Assembly (NCBI GenBank): GCA_003220345.1
Contig: QHSC01000082.1
Location: 22,398-86,397, forward strand
Origin: Candidatus Rokuibacteriota bacterium
GTDB lineage: Bacteria; Methylomirabilota; Methylomirabilia; Rokubacteriales; CSP1-6
Direction of reading: 5' to 3'
Length of the DNA stretch: 64,000 nt
The translations under genes were made by a program, and so were the position numbers. Positions 34,898-42,254 of the stretch are shown here, in pieces. Position 1 is the first letter of the stretch; each line of letters begins with the position of its first letter. Under the pieces are notes generated by a model, which was not told the DNA's origin, did no database searches, and saw only the letters and a program-made list of their open reading frames with translations.

Positions 34898-36046
34898 TCA
34901 GAGCAGTCGGGGCCGCGAGCCCGCCGCGAGGAACGAGGCGTAGGAGAACTGGGGCGACCACCGGTCGCTCGCGATGCCGTCCAGCCGATCCAGGACGATC
35001 TCGCCGAGGATCGAGCCGAACTTGAACCCGTGGCCAGATCCCGCGGTGGCGAGAAACACGCCTGGCCACTGCGGGTGGAAGTCGAGGAGGAAGTCGTTGC
35101 TCGTGGAGAGGTTGTACATGCAGCTGTCACAGCTGACCCGATAGTCCTTCGGATCGAGGCCGAACCAGCGCCCGACGAACTCGGTGGCGGCCTCGACAAA
35201 GCCGGCTGGGGTCGTCCGGCGGTCGAAGTCGGGATCGTCGATGGGGTCGGTGACGAGATGCCGGGCCACCTTGAGACCCACGCGCCCTGGCTCGGCGGGG
35301 AAGCCATAGAAGCCCGTGTCGGCGGCCGAGTAGGGCACGAAGGCGGGCCGGCAGAACGACGCGGGCACGCCTTCCAGATACATGATGCCCTGCTGGCACT
35401 GCCAGAGGGCGCGCCCCAGCTCGGGAAGAAGCCGCTTCGACCAGCCGCCGGCGGCGACCACGATCTGTGGCGCGCGGTACGTCGCGTCGCCTGCGCGCAC
35501 CTCGACTTCCCCGCCCGTCGATTCGATGCTCGCCTCCTGCTCGGTGGCAAGCTGGACGCCCGCCTTCTCGCCGAGAGCGCGGAGGGCAGCCACGCAGTCC
35601 GTGGCACGGAGAAAGCCGGCCTCCTCCTCGAAAAGCGCGCGCTTCCCTGGGCGAAACTGTGGAAATTCCCGCCTGAGATCGGCGCTCTCGAGCCAGCGGA
35701 CCTTCGCGCCGACGCGCCGCGCATTGCGCTCCAGCTCCTCGAGGTACGCATCCGCCCCGCCGTCGCTCACGTTCAGGTTGCCCACGGCGACATAGAGCTC
35801 CCGCCGCGTCTCGGCCTCGATGCGCCGCCAGCCCGCCATGGCCTCGAGCGCCAGGCGCGTGTAGTGGGCGTCGAGATAGGTGGAGCGGATCTTTCGCGAG
35901 GGGCCGTAGGAGGCGGCAATCGGATTCGGTACGGCGCAGCGATCCACGACGAGCGTGCGGCGGCGGCGACGCGCGCCCGCAAGGGCGGTGCTGAGACCGA
36001 AGACGCCTCCGCCGACCACGATGAGATCGAAGCTCTGGGAAGTCAT
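34898..36046 (-). CDS. Sarcosine oxidase-like FAD-dependent amine oxidase (382 aa)
   Basis: Monomeric sarcosine oxidase/N-methyltryptophan oxidase family flavoprotein, oxidising secondary amines or N-methyl amino acids with O2. The FAD Rossmann motif is VVGGGVFGLSTA (10-21). The cysteine that binds FAD covalently in this family is present at Cys309 in SCDSCMYNLSTSNDF, followed by the C-terminal GSGHGFKFGSILGE. It is divergent (101 bases) from the enolase-superfamily gene, and the two may share control. Confidence 0.9.
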   Translation of the reverse strand: MTSQSFDLIVVGGGVFGLSTALAGARRRRRTLVVDRCAVPNPIAASYGPSRKIRSTYLDAHYTRLALEAMAGWRRIEAETRRELYVAVGNLNVSDGGADAYLEELERNARRVGAKVRWLESADLRREFPQFRPGKRALFEEEAGFLRATDCVAALRALGEKAGVQLATEQEASIESTGGEVEVRAGDATYRAPQIVVAAGGWSKRLLPELGRALWQCQQGIMYLEGVPASFCRPAFVPYSAADTGFYGFPAEPGRVGLKVARHLVTDPIDDPDFDRRTTPAGFVEAATEFVGRWFGLDPKDYRVSCDSCMYNLSTSNDFLLDFHPQWPGVFLATAGSGHGFKFGSILGEIVLDRLDGIASDRWSPQFSYASFLAAGSRPRLL

Positions 36047-36109
36047 GAGTGGCTCCGTCGAGTGGCCGCCATCGTGCCAGAGCCCGTCCGCACCGTCAAC
36101 CGGGACCGC

Positions 36110-36138
36110 TTGCCTTTCGTGGGCACTCTGACTACCAT
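36110..36138 (+). promoter_or_regulatory. Sigma70-type promoter of the enolase-superfamily gene
   Basis: TTGCCT (36110-36115) and TACCAT (36133-36138) are 17 bases apart. The -10 ends 9 bases before the ATG at 36148, so the mRNA is probably leaderless. Confidence 0.6.
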
Positions 36139-36147
36139 CGCGGGCAC

Positions 36148-37263
36148 ATGAAGATCGACGCCCTCGACATCTACTGGGTGAAGCTCCCGCTCGCCTTCAA
36201 CTTTCGCACGTCTTACGGCGACCAGCTCTACACGGAGACCATGCTCGTGCGCATGGAGAGCGAGGGGCAGTACGCGTGGGGCGAGAGCTGCCCGCCGTAT
36301 GTCCCCTCCTACTCCGCGGAGCACACGACGGGCACCTTCCACACCCTCCGCGCGCTGATGGCCCCGCGCATCATCGGGCAGGAGATCGCCTCCGCCCAGG
36401 ACCTCCTGGATCGCCTTGCCTTCATCAAGGGCAACCAGTTCGCCCGGGCCGCTCTCGAGATCACGTGGTGGGTACTGGATGCCAAGCGACGCGGGCTGCC
36501 CCTGCACCGCGCCCTCGGCGGCTCGCGGGATCGCGTCGCAGTCGGAGCCGACTTCGGGGTCCAGGACTCCCTCGACATGTTGATGGAAAAGATCCAGGGC
36601 GGCGTCGATGCGGGCTTCCCGCGGATCAAGTTGAAGTTCCGGCCCGGCTGGGATCTGAGCATGGTCGAGGCCGTCCGCTCGACCTTCCCGGACTTCACCT
36701 TCCACATCGACTGCAATGCCGCCTACACGCCGGCGGATACCGAGCTCTTTCGCAAGCTCGATCGTTACCGGCTCGCCATGATCGAGCAGCCCCTCGCCGA
36801 CGACGGGATGAGCCTCATCAACCACGCCGACCTGCAGAAGCGGATCGAGACGCCGGTCTGCCTCGACGAGAGCGCGCTCAGCCTCGCCCATGTCCAGGCG
36901 GCCATCCGACTCGGAAGCTGCAAGGTCGTCAACATCAAGATGGCTCGCGTGGGCGGTCTGACGGCATCGAGGGACATCCAAGCCCTCTGCGCCGAGCACG
37001 GAATCCCCTGCTGGATCGGCGGCATGCTCGAGAGCGCCATCGGCGGCGCCATCTGCGCCGAGCTCGCCACCCTCCCCAACTTCACCTATCCCGGCGACAT
37101 CTTCCCCTCGTCGTACTTCTACAAGAACGACATCGGCAAGCCCGAGATCGTCCTGAGCGGCCGCGGCGAGGTCGCCGCCTCGCGCGTGCCGGGCATCGCC
37201 CAGGAGCCCGACGCGGATCTCCTCAAGCAATGGACAGTGGAGCACGCTTCCTTCCGCGTCTAG
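36148..37263 (+). CDS. Enolase-superfamily enzyme of the OSBS/N-acylamino acid racemase (MLE) type (371 aa)
   Basis: Mandelate racemase/muconate lactonising family. Catalytic lysines: Lys161-x-Lys163 (PRIKLKFRP) and Lys264 (VNIKMARVGGL). Metal ligands: Asp188 (HIDCNAAY), Glu213 (IEQPL) and Asp240 (CLDES). This KxK / D-E-D / K set is that of the MLE subgroup, which includes o-succinylbenzoate synthase, N-succinylamino acid racemase and dipeptide epimerase. No menaquinone genes are nearby. With a neighbouring amine oxidase and amidases, an N-acyl amino acid or dipeptide substrate is the better guess. Confidence 0.87.
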   Translation: MKIDALDIYWVKLPLAFNFRTSYGDQLYTETMLVRMESEGQYAWGESCPPYVPSYSAEHTTGTFHTLRALMAPRIIGQEIASAQDLLDRLAFIKGNQFARAALEITWWVLDAKRRGLPLHRALGGSRDRVAVGADFGVQDSLDMLMEKIQGGVDAGFPRIKLKFRPGWDLSMVEAVRSTFPDFTFHIDCNAAYTPADTELFRKLDRYRLAMIEQPLADDGMSLINHADLQKRIETPVCLDESALSLAHVQAAIRLGSCKVVNIKMARVGGLTASRDIQALCAEHGIPCWIGGMLESAIGGAICAELATLPNFTYPGDIFPSSYFYKNDIGKPEIVLSGRGEVAASRVPGIAQEPDADLLKQWTVEHASFRV

Positions 37264-37344
37264 GAAACCCGGGGTAGCCTTGCCTTCGGTCGTCGCCGTC
37301 ACTGAGATCGCGTCAACGAGCTTCGTTCAAGGAGGCTGACCCGA

Positions 37345-38952
37345 ATGAAAAAGTTTGCGGGGGCGCTTGTCGCGATCGTGGCCGTCCTGGCGCTGACGGT
37401 GCCCACGACATGGTCACAGCAAGGGATCGACCCGTCGGACCGGATCGGAAAGGTGAGCTTCCCGGTCTCGTGCAAGCCGGCGGTGCAGAAGGCCTTCGAC
37501 CAGGCGGTGGCGGTCTTGCACTCCTTCTGGTACCTGGAGTCGGCGAAGGCCTTCACGGCCGTGACCCAGGCCGACCCGGACTGTGCCATCGCCTACTGGG
37601 GCATCGCCATGAGCCAGTGGTACCAGATCTGGTCTCCTCCGGGCCCCGCCGCGCTCAAGCGAGGGGTCGAAGCGATGGAGAAGGCCAAGACGGTCGGAAA
37701 CCCCACGCCGCGCGAGCGAGACTACATCGCGGCCGCGGACGCCTTCTTCAAGGATTCGGATCGCCTCGACCACCGCACGCGCGCCGCCGCCTACGAGAAG
37801 GCGATGGAGCTGGTGTTCACCCGCTATCCTCAAGATCGGGAGGCGCAGGCCTTCTACGCCCTCGCCCTCCAGGCCACCGCCGATCCTCACGACCGCACCT
37901 ACGCCAAGCAGAAGCGATCCGCGGAGATCGCCGAGAAGATCTTCGCCGTGCAGCCGGATCACCCCGGCGCCGCGCACTACATCATCCACGCTTACGACTA
38001 CCCCGCCCTCGCGCAGCGGGGGCTGCCCGCGGCGGGGCGCTACGCGAAGTTCGCCCCCTCGGTGCCGCATGCGCTCCACATGCCGTCGCACACCTACGTG
38101 CTCCTCGGCATGTGGTCCGAGACCATCCAGGGCAACATCGCCGCGGCGGCGGCGGAGAAGGCCCGCGGCAATCCCGATGACCGCATGCATGCGCTCGACT
38201 ACCTCGTCTACGCGTATCTCCAGCAGGCCCAAGATGGTGACGCCAAGCGCGTCGTCGACGAGGCGCGCGGCCTCGTGAGCGACCTCGCGGCCAAGCAGTA
38301 CGACTCGGGGCGGCCCACCGCGCACTTCGCCATGGCCGCCATCGAGGCGCGCTGGACCATGGAGCGAGGACGCTGGGCGGAGGCCGCGGCCATCGAGCCT
38401 CGGCCGAATCGCTTCCCCCACACCGAGTCCATGATCTACTTCGCGCGCGCGATCGGAGCGGCTCGCAGCGGTCAGGCCCCTCAGGCGCGCGCGGACGTCG
38501 AGAAGCTCGCGACGCTCCGGGACGCCTTGAAGGATCCCTACTGGGCCGAGCAGGTCGAGATCCAGCGCCGGGCCGCCGCGGCCTGGGTGGCGCGGGCGGA
38601 AGGCCAGAACGAGGCCGCGCTCGGGCTCGCGCGCTCGGCGGCCGAGACCGAGGACGCGACGGAGAAGCACAACATCAGTCCGGGGCCGATCGCCACTGCG
38701 CGCGAGCTCCTGGGCGATCTCCTGATCGAGCTCGGCCAGCCGGGGCCTGCGGTGCGCGAGTACGAGGCGTCCCTCGAGCGCGCCCCGAACCGGTTCAAGA
38801 CGATCGCGGGGGTGGCGCGGGCCGCGGAGCTGTCCGGTGACCGCGCCAAGGCGCGGGTCTTCTACACGAGGCTCGTGGCGCTGGCCAAATCTGCTGACTC
38901 GGATCGTCCCGAGCTCAAGCAGGCGAAGTCCTTCCTCGCCGCGGCCAAGTGA
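37345..38952 (+). CDS. Secreted TPR-like helical repeat protein (535 aa)
   Basis: Signal peptide of about 24 residues (ALTVPTTWS), then helical repeats of TPR type: ESAKAFTAVTQADPDCAIAYWGIAM at the front and ELGQPGPAVREYEASLERAP near the end. The middle part (PDHPGAAHYIIHAYDYP and PHALHMPSHTYVLLGMW) has many conserved His residues and is typical of a broad family of uncharacterised soil-bacterial proteins. RBS AAGGAGG lies upstream. It overlaps the next gene by one base, so it is co-translated with an ABC-type binding protein. Possibly a periplasmic scaffold. Confidence 0.75.
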   Translation: MKKFAGALVAIVAVLALTVPTTWSQQGIDPSDRIGKVSFPVSCKPAVQKAFDQAVAVLHSFWYLESAKAFTAVTQADPDCAIAYWGIAMSQWYQIWSPPGPAALKRGVEAMEKAKTVGNPTPRERDYIAAADAFFKDSDRLDHRTRAAAYEKAMELVFTRYPQDREAQAFYALALQATADPHDRTYAKQKRSAEIAEKIFAVQPDHPGAAHYIIHAYDYPALAQRGLPAAGRYAKFAPSVPHALHMPSHTYVLLGMWSETIQGNIAAAAAEKARGNPDDRMHALDYLVYAYLQQAQDGDAKRVVDEARGLVSDLAAKQYDSGRPTAHFAMAAIEARWTMERGRWAEAAAIEPRPNRFPHTESMIYFARAIGAARSGQAPQARADVEKLATLRDALKDPYWAEQVEIQRRAAAAWVARAEGQNEAALGLARSAAETEDATEKHNISPGPIATARELLGDLLIELGQPGPAVREYEASLERAPNRFKTIAGVARAAELSGDRAKARVFYTRLVALAKSADSDRPELKQAKSFLAAAK

Positions 38953-40040
38953 TGCGCGAGCCGATCGTGAAGCGGCTCGCGATCCTGGCGGTCGGCGCGC
39001 TGGCCGTGGCCGGCCTCGTGACGAGCTCGCTCGGTCAGGACAAGCCCCGTCAGAAGGCCATCTACACCGTCACGACCAAGAACGTCTCCGTCGCCCTCTC
39101 CGCCCATAGCTCGATCCCCCTGACGCTCGGCTACTGGGGCGCCGAAGGCGTGGACCTGGAGGTGACCTCGATCGAGGGATCCACGGCCGGCCTCCAGCAG
39201 CTCGCCGCGGGCAACGTCCAGTTCGTCACGGTGGGCCCCGAGGTCGCGCTGATGGCTCGAGAGAAAGGCGTCAAGGTCAAGTCGTTCTACGTGGTGAACA
39301 GCGTCACCATCTTCCGCGTCGTCGTCCCCAAGGACAGCCCGATCCAGACGGCGGCCGATCTTCGAGGCAAGACGATCGGGGTCTCCGCGCTGAGCTCCGG
39401 GGCCGTCCCCGTGGCCCGCGCCATCGTGTCCTCCGGCGGCCTCAACCCCGACGCCGACGTCAAGTGGCTGGCCGTGGGCATCGGCGGCCCCGCCGCTCTG
39501 GCTCTGCGTCAGAAGAACATCGACGCCATGGCGCTCTGGGGTGATTTCCAGGCGGGTCTGGAGAACCTCGGCCTTCAGTTCCGCGAGATCACCGCGCCCT
39601 TTCTCAAGGATCTCCTCGGTCAGGTCGTGATCGCCCGCGACGACTACCTCGCCCAGCACCCCGACGTCGCGATCGCCTTCGGCCGGGGCATGGCCAAGGC
39701 CACGCTCTTCGGCCTCACCAATCCTCCGGCCGCCGTGCGCATGCACTGGAAGATGTACCCGGAGACGAAGCCGCAGATCGCCGACGAGGCGCGCGCGCTG
39801 CGCGAATCCATCCACGTGTTCAACGCTCGCTTCGAGACCCAACGCGTCGACAACCGCGACGACAAGCGCTTCGGAGCTTCTTCGGCCGCCCAATGGAACC
39901 GTCTCAAGTCGATCTACAAGGAGCAGGGGCTCATCCAGGGCAACGTGGACGCGAGCGAGGTCTTCACCAACGCCCTCGTCGACGAGATCAACCGCTTCGA
40001 CCAGCAGGCGGTGATCCGCCAGGCCCGGGAATACAAATGA
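38952..40040 (+). CDS. NitT/TauT-type ABC substrate-binding protein (362 aa)
   Basis: Periplasmic receptor of the SsuA/THI5/TauA type, usually for small nitrogen or sulfur compounds. A signal peptide covers about 1-28 (AVAGLVTSSLGQ). The body has the fold's typical segments: LTLGYWGAEGVDLEV, AGNVQFVTVGP and DLRGKTIGVSALSSGA. It overlaps the TPR gene stop at one base (TGATG). No permease or ATPase gene follows; the next gene is another binding-type protein. Ligand unknown. Confidence 0.88.
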   Translation: MREPIVKRLAILAVGALAVAGLVTSSLGQDKPRQKAIYTVTTKNVSVALSAHSSIPLTLGYWGAEGVDLEVTSIEGSTAGLQQLAAGNVQFVTVGPEVALMAREKGVKVKSFYVVNSVTIFRVVVPKDSPIQTAADLRGKTIGVSALSSGAVPVARAIVSSGGLNPDADVKWLAVGIGGPAALALRQKNIDAMALWGDFQAGLENLGLQFREITAPFLKDLLGQVVIARDDYLAQHPDVAIAFGRGMAKATLFGLTNPPAAVRMHWKMYPETKPQIADEARALRESIHVFNARFETQRVDNRDDKRFGASSAAQWNRLKSIYKEQGLIQGNVDASEVFTNALVDEINRFDQQAVIRQAREYK

Positions 40041-40867
40041 GCCCGGCCGTCGAGACCTTTCCCGTCGCTTCGGCCCGCATGTACTCGTGGTCGCCCTCGC
40101 TGACGGCGGCGTGGCAGCGGCTGCTCGAATGGGTATCCGCGCGCGCCGGGGTATCGCTGGAGGTGCTCAACCTCGCGGATCCCGTCTCGCTGGACGACCT
40201 GTGGGCGCGCGAGGATCTGGGATGCGTGTTCATGTGCGGCTACCCGTGGGCGATGCGGGCCGACCGCCCGCACCTGCTGGCGGCGCCCGTGCCCTCGCCC
40301 CCGCGCTACGGCGGAAAGCCCGTCTACGTCACGGACTTCATCGTGAGGGCGGACAGCGCCCATCGAACGCTCGAGGACACCTTCGGCGGCTGCCTCGCGT
40401 ATTCGGCAGAGCACTCGCATTCCGGCTACAACGCTGCGCGCTTCCACCTGCTTCCCTATCGCACGCCGGCGCGGCCGACGCTCTACGGGCGTCTGCTCGG
40501 ACCTCTCCACCGCCAGGTGCCCGTCATCGACGCGGTGATCGAGGGCCGGGCGGACGTGGGGCCCGTCGACGGGTACGCGCTGGATCTGCTGCGGCGCCAC
40601 GGCTCGGAGCGGGCGGAGCGCGTGCGGGTGGTGGCCACAACCGTCACGGCGCCGAGCGCCCCCCTCGTGGCCTCGCCCATCGTCGACGCCGGCTCGCGCG
40701 AGCGACTGACCGCGGCCTTGCTGGACGCGCACACCGCGCCCGAGCTCGCCGTCACCCTGGACGAGCTCCTGCTCACGCGCTTCGTGCGCGTGAACCCCGC
40801 CGACCTCGAGGTGTTCCTCGAGCGCCAGCGCGCCGCGGAGGCCGCCGGCTACCCGAAGCTCGCCTGA
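40037..40867 (+). CDS. PhnD-like substrate-binding-fold protein without signal peptide (276 aa)
   Basis: Type 2 periplasmic-binding fold of the phosphate/phosphite/phosphonate (PhnD) group: GCVFMCGYPWAMRA, YVTDFIVRADSAHRTLEDTF, GYNAARFHLL and GRADVGPVDGYALDLLRRH. The N-terminus (SPAVETFPVASARMYSWSPS) has no signal or lipobox, so the protein is probably cytoplasmic. The ATG overlaps the previous stop as ATGA. No phn transport or lyase genes are near. Confidence 0.82.
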   Translation: MSPAVETFPVASARMYSWSPSLTAAWQRLLEWVSARAGVSLEVLNLADPVSLDDLWAREDLGCVFMCGYPWAMRADRPHLLAAPVPSPPRYGGKPVYVTDFIVRADSAHRTLEDTFGGCLAYSAEHSHSGYNAARFHLLPYRTPARPTLYGRLLGPLHRQVPVIDAVIEGRADVGPVDGYALDLLRRHGSERAERVRVVATTVTAPSAPLVASPIVDAGSRERLTAALLDAHTAPELAVTLDELLLTRFVRVNPADLEVFLERQRAAEAAGYPKLA

Positions 40868-40887
40868 CGAGCCTCCCTCCGAGCTAA

Positions 40888-41514
40888 CTACCGTCTGAGC
40901 AGCGGCTGGAGATACGGCCAGAGGCGGTCGCTCACCGCTTCATAGCCCTCGGCCGTCGGATGGATGCCGTCGGGCTGGTTGAGGCGGGGATTGCCCGCGA
41001 CGCCGTCGAGAAGAAAGGGCATCAAGGTGGCACCCCGCTTGCGGGCCACGTCCGCGAAGATGGCGCGAAAGTCGGTCGTGTAGCGCGCCCCGTAGTTCGG
41101 CGGCATCTCCATCCCGGCCAGCAGGACGTGCGCCCCCGCCTTCTGAAAGCGCGCCACGATCACATCGAGATTGGAGCGCACGCTCTTGAGGTCCTGGCCC
41201 CGGAGCCCGTCATTGGCCCCCAGCGCCACGATGACGATCTCGGGCCTGCTCTTGAGCGCCCAGTCCACGCGGCGCAGGCCGCCGGCCGTGGTGTCGCCCG
41301 AGACGCCGGCATTGACCACGCGATAGTCGTAGCCCGCGGCGCGCAGACGCGCCTCCAGGCGCGAGGGATAGGATTCCTCGGGCCTGACGCCGAGACCGGC
41401 AGTCAAGCTGTCGCCGAAGGCCACGATGACGTGCGGCTCCCCGGCCGAGAGGCGCGCGGCGGACAGAGAGGCCACGGAGACGGCGAGGAGGGCGACCGCC
41501 CACAGTCGGCGCAT
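40888..41514 (-). CDS. tesA: GDSL esterase / lysophospholipase L1, TesA type (208 aa)
   Basis: Periplasmic SGNH hydrolase (thioesterase I, protease I, lysophospholipase L1). A signal peptide covers about 1-25. Block I GDSL (Ser36), Gly in NAGVSGDTTAGG, block III GAND (Asn101) and the Asp182-x2-His185 pair in DGIHP are all present. Divergent from an ABC ATPase and FtsX-type permease pair, the same arrangement as tesA-ybbA-ybbP in E. coli, which supports the name. Start ATG 41512-41514; the longer frame to 41793 is antisense of ybbA. Confidence 0.93.
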   Translation of the reverse strand: MRRLWAVALLAVSVASLSAARLSAGEPHVIVAFGDSLTAGLGVRPEESYPSRLEARLRAAGYDYRVVNAGVSGDTTAGGLRRVDWALKSRPEIVIVALGANDGLRGQDLKSVRSNLDVIVARFQKAGAHVLLAGMEMPPNYGARYTTDFRAIFADVARKRGATLMPFLLDGVAGNPRLNQPDGIHPTAEGYEAVSDRLWPYLQPLLRR

Positions 41515-41524
41515 ACCGCTAGTG

Positions 41525-41530
41525 TAGTAT
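41525..41530 (+). promoter_or_regulatory. -10 box (TAGTAT) of the ybbA operon
   Basis: TAGTAT ends 9 bases before the ATG at 41540 and there is no Shine-Dalgarno, again suggesting a leaderless start. Confidence 0.4.
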
Positions 41531-41539
41531 GGCTGCATC

Positions 41540-42253
41540 ATGATCACCGTGCGCGGGCTCTCCATGCGCCTCGACAGCGGCGGCCGCCCCGTGGACGTGC
41601 TCACCGACATCACGCTGGAGGTGCCCGCGCGACAGTTCGTGGCCATCGCCGGTCCTTCGGGCAGCGGAAAGTCCACTCTGCTCGGCCTCATCGCGGGCCT
41701 CGACCGCCCCACGGCCGGTGACATCACGGTGCGGGGCGTCGAGATCACGTCGCTCGGCGAAGACGAGCTGGCCCGCTTCCGTCGCGACACCATCGGCTAC
41801 GTGTTCCAGTCCTTTCATCTCATCCCGACCCTGAGCGCCCTCGAGAACGTGGCCGTGCCGCTCGAGCTCAGCGGCGAGGCGGACGCGATGGAGCGGGCGC
41901 GCGCCCTGCTCGACGACGTGGGGCTGGCCGAGCGGGGGCATCACTATCCCGTCCAGCTTTCCGGCGGAGAGCAGCAACGGGTGGCGGTGGCCCGCGCGGT
42001 GGCGCGGCGGCCATCGCTCCTGCTCGCCGACGAGCCCACGGGCAATCTGGATTCCGCGACGGGCAAACAGATCATCGACCTCATCGTGGCCCTCAACCGC
42101 AATCTCGGCAGCACGCTCGTGCTGGTCACCCACGATCCCGCCCTCGCCGCGCTGGCCGACCGTGTCATCACCCTGCGCGACGGGCGTATCGTCAGCGACG
42201 AATCGAGCAACCCCTCACCCTGCCCTCTCCCCAGAGGGGAGAGGGTTCCATGA
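41540..42253 (+). CDS. ybbA: ABC ATPase of the LolD/MacB group, YbbA (237 aa)
   Basis: ATPase partner of an FtsX-type permease. Walker A GPSGSGKST (38-46), Q-loop FQSFHLIPTLSALENVAVP, signature LSGGEQQRVAVARA, Walker B LLLADEPTGNLD and THDPAL are all present. The last 14 residues, NPSPCPLPRGERVP, are encoded by a dispersed hairpin repeat (42223-42245) and are not part of the family. Followed after one base by the permease gene. Confidence 0.93.
   Translation: MITVRGLSMRLDSGGRPVDVLTDITLEVPARQFVAIAGPSGSGKSTLLGLIAGLDRPTAGDITVRGVEITSLGEDELARFRRDTIGYVFQSFHLIPTLSALENVAVPLELSGEADAMERARALLDDVGLAERGHHYPVQLSGGEQQRVAVARAVARRPSLLLADEPTGNLDSATGKQIIDLIVALNRNLGSTLVLVTHDPALAALADRVITLRDGRIVSDESSNPSPCPLPRGERVP
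42223..42245. repeat. Hairpin repeat CCCTCTCCCC-AGA-GGGGAGAGGG at the ybbA 3' end
   Basis: A perfect 10-bp stem with a 3-base loop inside the last codons of ybbA. The same sequence, with its coding side NPSPCPLPRGER, is a widespread interspersed repeat in many bacterial genomes. Confidence 0.85.
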
Positions 42254-42254
42254 G

